64,000 nt of DNA from Otis tarda. Taxonomy: Eukaryota; Chordata; Aves; Otidiformes; Otididae. A model generated the notes under the pieces. The model searched no databases. It was not told the DNA's origin and saw only the letters and a list, made by a program, of their open reading frames with translations. This document shows positions 1 to 12,800 of this stretch, piece by piece. A program made the position numbers and the translations under genes. How positions within the stretch are numbered: the first letter of the stretch is position 1; the number at the start of each line of letters is the position of its first letter. The DNA is taken from contig CM048553.1 of NCBI GenBank assembly GCA_026413225.1, positions 22,692,501-22,756,500 of the forward strand, given 5' to 3'.

Positions 1-3000
1 TTCTTCTAGTGACAAAAATTTTCAACTCAATACAAAGTATATTTGTGTCAGAATGGGGCCAGCTGGTGTATTTGAAGGTATTCACAAAAGTGTGAAAATA
101 TTGCCCCTGGTGAGGAGAGAGCCAACCTAATCAGCTCTGCGTCTAATTGATTGTTTCAGACAACCAGGATGCCCCAGCAGTCAGAGCAACTGCTTGTGCC
201 CAAGGGCTAATAGATGCTGCCTATACTGAGCCACCCTGAGCGTCCCGGCCCAGCTCGTCAAGTTTTGCTGTCTGGAACCAGAACCAGTGTGGAAAACATC
301 TTTCTTACTAAAAGAAAGTAAAATTCTTTTCTGTTGACTGATATATTTCCTGCAGGGCTGTATCTCTAGGACAGCATACCATGTACTACCCATCGCGTCA
401 TCTCAAGCATATTCAGCTGTTTATAGAAAGGAGGCACATTCATGTTTTTCTTTTTGCACAGCTTCCTTGCTAACTCTGCAAAGTCTGGATCTCCCACATC
501 TGTTCAGTGCAATTTCTGCCTTACTAAAAGATGGTGTCATAAACAAAAGTGAAAAAAAAGCAATTATGTCTTCTCTCCCCCTCTTCTCACGGACAACCGA
601 CAACTTACGCAAATGAGTATCATTCTTAAGATTTTCTGTACCAAAATTGAGTGTGACAGACACATCTCTTCCGGAAATCCCAATTTTTCAGAGTATCTCT
701 TCACCGCAGCTGTATTCTTAATATGTTGAGAGGATCTTCACACTTACCACTACATTTCTTGTTATGTTGATTCATTGCTTTTATTTTGGGATCTCATATT
801 TTAGAGACTAGCTTTTTTGCGTGTGTGCCAAAGGAAAATGTGTTACTTTCTGATTCCCTTTGCATGGGTTGGCTTTCTGCAGTGATCTTAATAAAGCCTG
901 TATTTCAGATATATATGGAAAAAAATCTATATCACTCCTCTTATCTCCTCATTAAAGCAGAGTTTCATGTTTTTACATTATTTTCTCCTCTCATTATTGA
1001 AAAAAAATTTGGCTTCATATTTTGAAATAGTTATTTATGAAAGTGAATACCCTTGAAATTCTTACTAAAACAATAATTCTGCATTTCTTTTTCTGGCTTC
1101 CTTTGCAATCTCACTGCAGCATTTATGTAATTAAAAAACAATACTTCTACATTGTTTTGTGCACAGAACGAGAAGGAAGCCTGCCTTTTGTGCCATAGGA
1201 ATATTTTTGATAAATATATTGACTTCTCTCGTTGTTGGAACTACAGGTGTAAGCTATGTGGAGCTTTTCATGGTATGTATCTATTTCTGGCATTCCTACA
1301 GAAATTTCTGCATTTCAGAGCAACACAGTTCTGTCTAAATTAGTGAAGGAGATACTAAGATGGAAAGCTGGTTCTGAATTGTTGTAGAATTTTTTTAAAT
1401 TATCATAAAGCAATTTGACTAGTAAAGGCTATTTCCCCTGGATTTCTGTCTTACATTTAGATTCTGTGGTATTCAGTAATGCTCAAATCTAAATATACTA
1501 CTTTGCAAAAGACTGCCCCGAAAGCAAGCTGTGAAGTGGGCACAATGGGAACTGCCCTGTTGCTCCTACTGGAGTGAGTTATTGTGCTCCAGAATATGCA
1601 TGCCCCAGGGAGGACATCGGAACAACACACTTTTGGGAAAATAAATTCTGGGCCATGGCCCTTGCTTTAAGGATGGTTAGTGCATTTAGTGTGGTCAAGT
1701 CATGGGACAGTCCTTTCATTGGTGGGCAACATGGCAAGAGCTGTGGCACCTAAGATGTAAGTGGGTTAAAAGTAAGAGAATTTAGTTTGTTCTCTAGTTA
1801 TAATGGTGGTGTAGCTGGGTATCAGGGCTGGCTTCTGTGCACGCTTCAGATATTAATCCCCTGGGTAGTCACATTTGCCTCGGCAAGTTAACAGGCTAGT
1901 TTGAGATAGTACACTGGTTTGAAATGGGTGCTTATTGTAGCTTCTCCACAGCAAAGTCTTTCTTTGTGCCAGGAACTCTCCAGATGGGAATTTTAGGCAG
2001 GTCTGGAGATTCTCCCCAGGCAACAATTTGTATGCTCAAATGTGTTGATTAGCATCCTGGCTGGAGTGTCCTAGAGATGCCCAGGCTGTTTCTGCTATAG
2101 AATTAATCAACATGTGCATAGATAAAACACTTGGAAATAGACAGCAGAAATTGCTCCTGCAGCTACAGAAATGGTCACGTAACACATTTTTTTTATACGT
2201 AGTTAAGTTATTTAAGAGATTTTTTGTATGTAGTTAAGATAATCACATGCTGGAGTGGTCACTTAGGACCATGAGCTAGCCAGATTAGAACTGAGCAGAG
2301 CAGCAGCTCTGAGAGTCTCAATCCACCCAAAGACATTGCTGCAAGGACTCCTGCAGCAGAGTGTCCCATCACCACTGGAGAGCAACTGGCAGTCATGTTT
2401 GAGAGATTTGATTCCCTATGCAAGTGTTGTTGTACGCCAAGATGCCAAATAATTAATTTTTCTTTTTTTTTAACAAACATTCTGTCCATGCCTATGCAAA
2501 AGCTAGAAAGTTAGGATCTTAACTGACTTTGTTAATCTTGCATCTCTGTTCTGTACTGTCATTTGCCTTTAACCATATTGGAAAATACTCTGCTCCAACT
2601 AGGTAATATGGTAGCGGTTCAAAAATTTTGCTGGCTACTAGGGGCTAGATGTTTGAACTTCTCCAGGCTGAGGAGGACCTGTCTTTCAGCTCTTCCATTA
2701 TCTGGGTGAATGCTCTGGTGAACAGATTCTTCTGTAAGAGATGGGTACCTCTTCTCTGATCACATTTCCAAATAAAAGCAACCCTTAGTAAACTGCGACC
2801 TCAGGAAATTTATTTTAACTCCTAAATAGAACTACATGGAAATAGGCGCCAAGTGTTCAGGCAGAGCAGACCCCCTTCTTGGATTTGGCTTCATAAATTC
2901 TAAGTTGTTCTTTAGGGGTGGAGTGTCTCTTATTTAGTTCTAGACTTGTAATCTCAGTTAGTCATTTAGATTCCTTCTACTATCAATAGAAAGAAATATA

Positions 3001-3141
3001 CAATTCTAGGATGCAATTCATCCTGTTTCTAATAGAGGCACCCATTTCTCTTCATTGATTACAAAGACATCTTTGGGTAGCTAGATTAGATGCTAACATT
3101 TGCTTTGCAGATACTGAAAGTCAGGCAAAATTTGCCCACAG
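1..3141. other. unique AT-rich sequence, no gene seen
   Basis: Several short open frames exist on both strands (all below 80 codons), but none has a recognisable domain, coding-like composition or paired splice sites. No repeat family is recognised here. I read it as intergenic or intronic DNA. Confidence 0.5.
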
Positions 3142-3736
3142 GCTCCATGGCTGTGTCAGGAAGAGCATTGCCAGCAGGCTAAGGGAGGTGATCCTCCCTC
3201 TCTACTCAGCCCTCGTGAGACCCCTCTGCAGTGCTGTGTCCAGTCCTCGACTCCCCCGTATGAGAGAGACATGAACACACTGCAGAGAGTTCAGAAAAGG
3301 GCCACAGCAATGTTGAAGAGCTTGGAGCATTTGAGCTACAAGGAGAGGCTAAGGGAGCTGGGACTGTTCAGCCTGGAGAATAGAAGGGTCCGGGGGGATA
3401 TTATCAAAGTATCTAAATATGTGAAGGGAAGGAGTAAAGTTAAGAAGACTGAGCCACAGTCCTCTCAGTGGCACCCAGTTTTAGGACAAGGAGCAATGGG
3501 CACAACTTGAAATATAGGAAATTCTGCTTAAACATAAGAAAAAAAAGCTTTTCTGTGGGTGGTCAAACACTGGCACAGGCTACCCAGAGAGGCTGTGGCA
3601 TTTCCATTCTTGTAGATATTCAAAACCCAACTGAACATGTCTGTGAGCAACCTGCTGTAGCTGACCCTGCTCTGAGCAGTAGGTTGAACTAGACAGTCTC
3701 CAGAGGTGCCTTCCCACTATTCTGTGATTCTGTGAA
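3142..3736 (+). mobile_element. CR1 LINE, 5'-truncated 3' end
   Basis: This is the last part of a CR1 non-LTR retrotransposon in plus orientation. It aligns with the 3' third of the long CR1 at 53.46-55.83 kb: the stretch encoding the region after the RT core (compare [19 protein letters not shown] here with [19 protein letters not shown] there), the 'ggctgtggca' block and the short 3' UTR. It ends in two diverged tail units (tattctgtgattctgtg), the CR1 3' signature. Frameshifts and many substitutions break the reading frame, so it is much older than the 53 kb copy. It carries no reverse-transcriptase catalytic core and cannot move by itself. Confidence 0.93.
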
Positions 3737-6347
3737 ACTCACGGCCTCTAGTAAACATTCTTACATCTTCTTTTCTTTCTTTTTATAGCTTTTCCTAAAT
3801 CTTAAGGAATGTGCCACATCTCTAACATAACATTTCAAGACATTGTTCTCATTTCAAAGATTTTTATGATTATCTTAAAGTGACCTTCCCACACAAATTC
3901 TCATAAATAATCAACCTGAAAAAATTGTCTACTGTTTAAGAAATTTGCCTCATGTCAGAAAAAAATATGTAAAAGGAGTTTGGACTTCTGTTTGCAAATC
4001 TGAATATATCTAAATGTAAGTATTCTATTTGAATAATTGCACTATACAAGTTAATCTTATATGATCTTTGTACAGGGCTTTATCTTGAAATCCTTGCTCA
4101 GGTGATAGAAATTTTCTCTAACTAAAGGTTGAGAAGAAAGAGATATATATTGCGATATTGTGTAAATGTGAAATATTTACTGTGCATTTGCCATGTGGAT
4201 TTCATACTCTGACCTAATTCTTGCCTACAAGTACACCATGAACCTGCTGAAAAATAGAAAGTTTATCTTTTGATCTCCAACTCTGCCTAATTAGGACATA
4301 AGGCTTATCCTCAGTAATAAAAAGAAAACATTCTATAGAAGAAAATTGGGTTTTGTTTTGTTTTCATATGTGAAGTTAAACCTGTAGAATGCCCCTGCAA
4401 AAAGTTTAAAAGCTAATTTGAAATTAGATTTCCCATGTTAAAAAACTCTCAAAACAGCATCTTTGTAATATCGTACTAAATTGAAGACAAATAAGCAACA
4501 TTCTTAGCATTAGGAAAATATGGCTTAGAGTTTCTGTCTTTGAACCACAGCAAAATATTTGGCTAAAATTCCAGTGAAGTATATAATGCATCAATAACAT
4601 TTGCAATGCTTCTTTAGGTTACTTATACAAAACAAACAAGAGGTTTACTTAACGTAGGCATAACTATACCTCCTATTACTTTTGATCAATTGCTTTGTGG
4701 TCATGTTCATTAGACAGCCTAATCTGAACCGCAATTAGATTTTATCCTTTTAAAAGACAAAGCAGAATCCCAAGCCATTAATTAAAGGGTCTGACTACAG
4801 TTGGTTACAAGATGGATGTTGTATACCCTTTACTGATGACTCAACTCAGCAAAACAGAGCACTTTAGTTTTAAGTGGCAAATACTCTACCAGTAATTGAA
4901 TGCAAACTTTTCCTCTGGTGCAGCTGGAGAAAAGGAAATAATTTCATGTGTGGATTCCTGAAGACATAAAACCATAATGAGAACCACGTGAATAAGCTAG
5001 ATTTACATAGGGCAAACTGCAAGCATGATGAAAATGTCTGAAATAGAGGAGGCTGATTAATATACATTCCTGCACCACTTATCTGCTATATTATTCCTCT
5101 CAGACACTGAAAAACATTTAATACTTAGTCTTCAGGCCCACTGTATCTAATGCTGCAGTATCCCAACGGTAAAAAACAATTTACAGTACCTGAGAAATCA
5201 AAAAGCTTATTACTTTCTTACTACAACTGAAAGCTACAGGTCAGCTAGAACATTAATGTGTGTTTGCAGATAGAAGCTCTGCCTCTGCAAATGTAAGAAA
5301 ACTGTCTCCAGGTAAATAAATCCAATCTATTACTTACTGCATAATTCATTTCCTCTGCAAATGCTCCCTGATTGCACTTCACGGATGATCCCCAGCCCTT
5401 GCTTTGTAGTAGGCTGCTCCCTCATGCTATCCAAAGTTTAGAATGCACATTCCCCTTCCAGATATGAATAAGTCCATATTCTTGGTCCCTCTCCTCCCAA
5501 AACCACAATAGGTCTTAAAAGAGTTGCTGATCTTTAAGATCGGATATCATCTGGCCAGACAACAAGCTGCACTCAACCATGCACAAGACCACGTAATACC
5601 AAGTGCTCCAGGTTTAGGTCTCTGCTTCTCCACAGGTTTCCTGTATGATCATGGAAATATGAAAGGGAACTTAAGTAGCTGATTTTGAAGCAGGTAAAAC
5701 ATGGTTCCTTTAATATATGGTACTCAGGCTTCTGTGGATAAAATGGCAGTATTTCTCAAACTCCCAAGGGTCCTACAAGGCTCTCAGCTCCAGTGGTAAC
5801 TGGGGGAAGCATAAAATGTGAGTTGGAAGGTAAAGGTGAAATTTGGATGCGGTAACTAAAATTTTTAAAAGAATAACCATGTAGGTAAAGGGATTTTTTT
5901 TTATTAAAAAGAAAAAATACAGGATTTTTTAAAACGCAGGACTCACTGAGGCTTTCATCTGGTGTCTCTTTGGGTATCTTCTCCTTTCCATGAGTTTGGA
6001 ATAGTAAGACTATTACCTAGAACCTTTAAAAGAAGAAAAAGCTGCTCGTTACCAGTGAGGGAAAAATATATTGCAGATCCTGGCAATAAGGGCCGGCAGC
6101 TCTACCAGTCATCTCAGCATGTAGCCAGAGTTGCTAACTCAGCTATAAGAGAGCCAAAGCACACAAAGAGGCTTTTTTTAATTAGCTTATTGTCCATTAT
6201 TAATAGGAAACCCACTGAAAATAAAAAACACAATTTGTAGGTAAACACAAAAGCTTATTTTTAGTTTCTGAGATACATGAGAAGAAGGTACATTGCAGCC
6301 ACAGGAGGTTATCTTCCATTTCTCTGAAGTCTTCATCATAATTTTAC
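3737..6347. other. unique AT-rich sequence, no gene seen
   Basis: No open frame longer than about 90 codons, no recognised repeat and no convincing splice-site pair. The 92-codon plus-strand frame starting at 5962 has no domain I recognise. Confidence 0.45.
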
Positions 6348-6847
6348 CTACACAGCTATCTGCTAGGGAATTATCCGCCAGAAACACCGTCTCGCACTAC
6401 CACATCATGCCCTTGCACTATGTTGAGGCGATGGCAAAGAAAGGCCTTGCAGTTAGCTTGAGGAAGGTTTGTCTGGCGTACATGTCCTCTAGGATGAGAG
6501 CAAAGATGAAAAAGAGCTGGGTTCTCCCAAAACAGAGAAAAAAAATCAGGAAAACATGGGACCACCACCAAGAAAAGCAATAAAACTAAATATAAAATTG
6601 AAAGATCATAGCAAGTACAGGCTTTACTTCAGAGAACATTACTAGCACAGGGAGTCAGAGTTTAATAAGTAATCATTTTTTCTTCCTGTAATGATTTTCA
6701 TATAGATATGCATAGACCATTAAAAAGCCTAAATATCAAACCTCTGGATCAGATATTTCTGATGGTGAGCAAAACACTGAGCTGAAAGCACTGGGGCAGA
6801 CCATCATCTTCATCAGGTTGTCTTTGCTGGGTGCTTTCAGCAGACAA
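6348..6847 (-). other. two exon-like blocks, decayed or chance
   Basis: On the minus strand two blocks sit between AG and GT sites. Block A (6847 down to 6742, 106 bp) follows 'ttttctctgccag', precedes 'gtttga', and is open in one frame, reading CLLKAPSKDNLMKMM at its start. Block B (6516 down to 6348, 169 bp) follows 'gagaacccag' and precedes 'gtaaaa'. In the phase that joins block A it reads LFFIFALILEDMYARQ and then meets two in-frame TAG codons. The plus strand of block B is also open (96 codons from 6293) with G/C-rich third positions, so the coding direction is not settled. This could be a dead gene, noncoding exons or coincidence. I do not recognise the protein. Confidence 0.17.
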
Positions 6848-9800
6848 CTGGCAGAGAAAATTGTGTGTTAGAGTCATTTTAAAGAAATTCACCCATAAAT
6901 GGGAAGAAAAAAAGAAAAAATGGTCCTAGTTTGGCTGGTTGTGGGGACTCAGCACAATTTGCAACAGAATAAGTAGTGAACTTTTTTGATAAACAGTTTC
7001 CTTGCCAAAAAAAAAGTTTAAAGCAAAATATGGGAAAAGACCTGTATTTTAGCTTACAAAAAAGAAAATAGTTACATAAACCACAAGAAACTTCAAATGT
7101 TACTATTCTAGAAAAGGATATGCTGGATTTTCTGTTCAAAATTACTTCTATACTGACATTTAAGTTACTTAAAACACAGAAGTTAGAAGCAAAATGAAAT
7201 ATTTGAAACCATAGAAATGACAATTCCACCCACATTATTGCTTCATGAAAATTCTCAATATTTTGATTCCTGATATTTGTATGATTTAAATTTTTAACAT
7301 TTCTAAATAGTTGGACATAAATGAATCTCTCCTCCTGATTCACTGTATTATTGAAGACAATTACAGGGGTGCTTTGCCTGTGATTACATATATTTTCTAG
7401 AAGAACTGCATCCTACTTTAAAAGTAAGAAAATCAAGCATTTGAATGAATATTCATTGAATTCAATGAACATTTCCCCATTGATTTCAGTGGGTTATATA
7501 TCATTCACAACATGAATGGCTTCACTTTCAGAAATGCAGATGTATAGTTGCATGTTTAAACATGCATAGGCAAGTAACTGCAAACTGTTCCACCGATTAT
7601 GTGTACAGATTGTCCTTCCAGTCTTGCAGACTTTTCCACATATTTGAAAATTATATGCATATATGTATGCCTATCATGCCTATATATGGAAACAAACATA
7701 AAATATATTTTGAACTGCATCTTCAGACCAAGTACGCTTTTCAACCCTCAAAGGAACACCAAAACAACCCCACAAATAATCTAGATTCATTTCAATTTTT
7801 TTATATATTGCTGCCTACCTGCTCATTAGACAACCTTCCTCTTCCTTATTTATCACTTTAACATCAGATTTAGCACAGAGAACCAGCCTACAAAAGGTAA
7901 AAAAAAAAAAATTATAAATTATACTGACCAGTTCACATTAGTGTGAGTGCTACCCGCACCAAGGTGTTTCTATTTATCACCATTTGCTTTGATGGGGTAC
8001 CATTCATTTAATTTATAATTTGATTCCTTTCAATTATTTCTTCTTGGGAAGAAGTACAATCAGCATTATTTAGTTAGGATTGTGTTTACTCAACAGGTTT
8101 TGTAAAGTCCATTAGAAGGAAACAGTTGCTAGATACTTGTGCATTGGGTCTAGAGTTTTTGTCCAATATCTGCCTACTTTGTGACTTAAAGATATTTTTT
8201 TTTAATTGTTACAGGAAGCCAACATAGATTTATGCATTTAAGCTCAAAAAGAGTGTATCAAAATCAAATGAATATTTTCTTTCCAATTTCAGGGTAACAC
8301 ACTTCTGTCTGAAATAACAGCCAATTTGAAAATCTTGTACAAAGGAATATTGCTACATAGCTTACTGTTTGGGTCGGGATTTGGGGGAGCTGAGGATTGT
8401 GTTGTTTGGGGTGCTTTTTTTCAATTTTGGAAACATTTGGAATCCATAGCAAAGACATGGGACAGATGATGCTAAGCATGAAATAAAAACGACAAAATTA
8501 GCTCAAATGTTGCACAGCCTGCTTAGGTGCACTGAGTCGTTACAGGTAAAAAGACTGCCAATCTCTCACACCTCTCCTTCCCCTGCTGCCATCTTTCCAA
8601 AGAGAAGACTGAGATAGATGCATATCTCCAAGGGACAACTTAGTTGTATGTACCTATATTCAGGGAGGGCTCTTGGACCGTCAGTCCCAAAGCAGTTCTG
8701 TCAGGGTCTCTGCACCACTTCCTGCTGACCAGCTGGTCATATTGGGCATCAAGAATTTAATCCAGTTTGCTCTGGGAATTGTGTTGTTGGACCCTGACTT
8801 CCTAGAAAATAGCAACCATCTAGTGTACCAGCACCTGTACTTCAGCCCCTTTGTGAATATAAGCCTTACTCTTTAAGTATCAGAGGATGCATCATGGTGA
8901 ATAAATACAGATATGGTGCCCAGGAGGATGAGGTAACACCCAAATGTCAGATGTAAATTCACAAGTGTGAGTTGGTACATCAGTAATGAGTTGCTCAATA
9001 ATGAGTTGCTCTTACTTCCAGTCACAAACTCCTCTGCTATTTCTGGCTTCTGTTGTGACTCTGGTGTCTCATGCTCCAGTCCTGAACACCTGCACATTTA
9101 AGAATATTGAAAAGGAGAAGATCTGACCCTGAGAGTTCATGGGGACATCAAGGAACAGTAAGCTAGAGGGTCCAGAAAAATGTCCAGTAAAGCAACAGGG
9201 ATATTACTTATCTCTCAGTGTTTAAGTCATTACACTTGGCAGAAGAGGACTCTGACTTCTGTGAGACTTTTAACAGTTCTTCTCTAAAATGTTTCATTTG
9301 AGCCTCCTTTATAGAAGATGGGCAGGGTCTTTCCAGGTGCCATTTTCAGGCTGTCAGTTGATCACTTGGTAATCCCTGCAGTTAAAGACCTCTCTGTGCT
9401 CTGGTTAGTCCCAGCTAAAAGCTATGACAGCAACACTGATAGGCTTAGGAGGGGGCTTTGAGAACTGCGGACGAAGAGGACTGTGTTTAACACTACTTTG
9501 TGAGACATATGCCACTCCTTAGCTTCACAAACCTCTGATTCTCTGGGTAGCAAAGAGAGACAGGGAAAAAAAATCATATTCGATGGTAAGAAATAAAAGC
9601 AATTTTCAGCAGCTTTTTAAAGAAGGAATTGCACAAAGGTGCCCCTAAAGTAAGAAGTCTGTAACTATTCCTGCCCCCCACCACAACAGTCACACAGCCC
9701 CACCAACCACTTCTGTGCTGCAAAACCCTCTGGCAGCTAAGGCTGGTTTTAGTTGACTCCAGGACTCCTCTCTGTGACAAAACACACACGAAACTCATGG

Positions 9801-12800
9801 AAAAGAGTATAACTTGCCTCCCCTTAGCCTCTCTAAATAAGTAGGAAAGTGTCCTGACTGGAGATCATGTATATATCTGCTTCTGTTTTTTGTTCATTTG
9901 CGAAACAGGGACTCAGAGGGGCACAGCAGGACAGCTAGGCCTCCATCTGTTGTGCGAAGCTATGTTTTTTTTTCTGCAAAGTATACAAGAAACAACCAAC
10001 ACTTCACTAGAAAAGAATAATTTGACCTTCACTTTAAAATATGCTTTAGCCTGCCGAAGAAGCTATAGCTTGATGTCCTCAGCCTCTCCAACCAGGAGTA
10101 CTGAGGAGAGAAAATAGTCAATGGAGTATCCAGAGCCTGACATCACATCCCTGCACCTCCACAAACATTCTGAAGCATCATGTGGAAGCCACAGGCTCTG
10201 TGTTTTATTCCCGTCTCTTAAATGGTGCTTCCCTAAGCTACAGGAGTAATGTGAGAACAAAGGCCACTGCAGTATTTTGTGCCTTGCAATGCGTGCAGGA
10301 TGGAGGCAATTTATACCAAAAAAAAAGGGTACAGAGGTAGATTATTTAGCCCTTTGAAAATTTATTTAAAGGTTTGGAAAGGCAGATTCAGGTTCTTTAA
10401 CTATGGTACATAGATAATAAATGATTTTTACAAAAGTATCTAAGCACTTCATAGTCAAACTTAGGAGCGCCCACCTTATATGCTCCCCAGTCCTTATCAG
10501 CAAAATCCTATAAGAATTTGCAGAAGTTCAGGGTAAGCAGCTTCCTTCCCAGGGAGATACCAGCTCTGTTACAGTTCCATCCTTGTGCTACCTCAAGATA
10601 GTCTCCAGGATGCTACTCAGCTCACCACCAGATCACCTTGCCTGCCTCAAACCTTTGATGTAATGTTCCCAACACAAAACAAAATTACCCAACTATCTGG
10701 TCAAAACTCCCATCCTCATGGCAGTGGAGCAAAAAGAAAAGGAGGGGGAAAAGGAAGAGGCAGATGGGTATACAGAAAAGATATAGGGATTTTTGTTGAT
10801 TATACCTGTTAGACTTTGAGGTACCTGGCTAGGATGGTGATACAAACCATGATCGCATTAGACAAACAGAATCCATACATTGAGACCTGGGTTCGTGAAA
10901 GGGCACAATCTGCCAGACATTCCCCATTGCAAGTAGTGAACATGCTTCTGACTAACATTTTCTTCAGAAATACTTCACTTCACCAAAGGGCAGCATCTGG
11001 GTTTTAGAGTGCTATCATAAAGGCTTTCTTTTGGGGTACAAGATGTGCAGCATAGGAGTAGTTTAGACAGTAAACCTGGAAGGCTATTAGACATCAGAAA
11101 AATACCAAAGGAAAGAACAAGTGCAATTAATAAAATATAAAACATTTGCTCCATAAAAATCTAGAATATCATCATTACTGCTTCAAATTAGTTGAAGAGT
11201 AATTATCCCCAAGATGTTCTGGCACGTTCTACAACTTGCTTGCAGAAGTTGACAAAATAGGAAAGACCTGAAAGATAAGGATAGCAAAACTGTATTGGAT
11301 TAATGAAGGAAAAAGAATAAAAATAAACTATTTTAAGTGAAATGACAATACAACCAAAATTGGACAGTGCTAGTTATCTGTGTATGGAGTGTGCGCATGT
11401 GAGTATCTGAACTGCAGCAAAGGTGACCTTGCATAGTCTCATCTGATAGAAAAGCAGATTAAAATTCCAGTCTGTCTCAAATATTGTCATTACCTGCTTT
11501 TAATAAAGAATACAAACCTAGTGGAATAGTCCACATGATTGTTTATATGAGTAAGTGCTGGATTTGCTGAAGTCGTGCTGCTTTTTGCACTGAGGTGATT
11601 TAGACAGAGAATTTATTAACCAGTTTTAGGAGCATAGGAATACTTTGCAAACAGAGTGGAAAAAGCCCTTACAAGCTTTACTTTAAAGAAGGTCTCCTTA
11701 CGAGATCTGTAACATGAGATTCAATATCAGAAATACGTCCACCCTTTATCTGTGATAAGGAAAGAAGAACACCTCTATAAGCCAGTGGTGCAAAGGCAGC
11801 AGAAAAGTCAAGATTAAGATTGACTTTGAGGCGTACTCCTCCTCTGGCTAGACTGGGTGAGACTTACTTGAGACAGCAAGTGCATGCCCCAAGGAGGGGT
11901 GAAGGTGGTGTTCGCAGCCCTTCGGTGCACTGAGCGAGTGTCAGATTTAGCAGAGGAACAGATATCTCCTCCCTGCCCAAGAAGAAAAGGTGTGGAGGAG
12001 GATGTGCTGAGAGTTTGTGGAGAGAGCGAAAGGAAAGAAAGATGGGCTGCTGGATGCCCTTCCCTCCCACCAGATCCTGGGAAGAATACTGTGCTCTATA
12101 CTGTGCTAAAACATGACATTTAGACTTAAGCAGTTTAAACAGTCCCCTGAGCTATATTGCGGGTGCAGAACATCTGTACGTATAATTAAGTAAAGCTAAT
12201 TACAATAAATTAAGTTAACTAGAAAATCAGTCAGAGTTTTTATTCCTGAAAGTTCTGTTGTTGTTGCCAGAGCTGAAACTGCTGCAGGGCAAGATGCTGT
12301 GCCACTGCAGATTGTCAGAAATCTAGGCAGAGTTTTATTTTTAAATCAAAATTGGTAACTGGAAAATGTTGGAGTAATGGGGAGGGTGTTCATGTGCCTG
12401 CATTTTATCTCCAAATTTAGAAACTACATGAGGAGGCTGATCTCTCTAGGATAATTGTAGAGTTGAGGTACATGCCTTCTCTTTCTCTTGGCTACAGACA
12501 ACTTCTGGAGTGTTCAAGTTGGCATCAGAATATGGTGTGAACTTCTCCTTTGCCCATCAACCCAGCCATGCCTGCACAGCTATACTCTAAAACTGTAACG
12601 GATGCAAAAACTTTTGTTCTAGCTCAGCTTTTAAAGATGACACACAGTTCAGTTAAAGTGTAGTCCAGCTCCTTGAAAGTCAGCAAAGTTATACAAATAT
12701 GCTGTTAGTGAGTCCTGTCAGGGAGGGGGGTTTGCCTAACCATTCGTGGAAATTCCCATTTCAAGCTGTGCCAGTGAAAAAGAGGCAACCTGCCAGGAGA

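Noticed and set aside
6879-7343. 154-codon minus-strand open frame
   Set aside because: Phe/Asn/Ser-rich translation of AT-rich DNA, with no domain and no splice or promoter context.
8873-9097. 74-codon minus-strand frame with one hydrophobic segment
   Set aside because: Looks protein-like for about 30 residues, but no family, no partner exon and a short length. Not enough to annotate.
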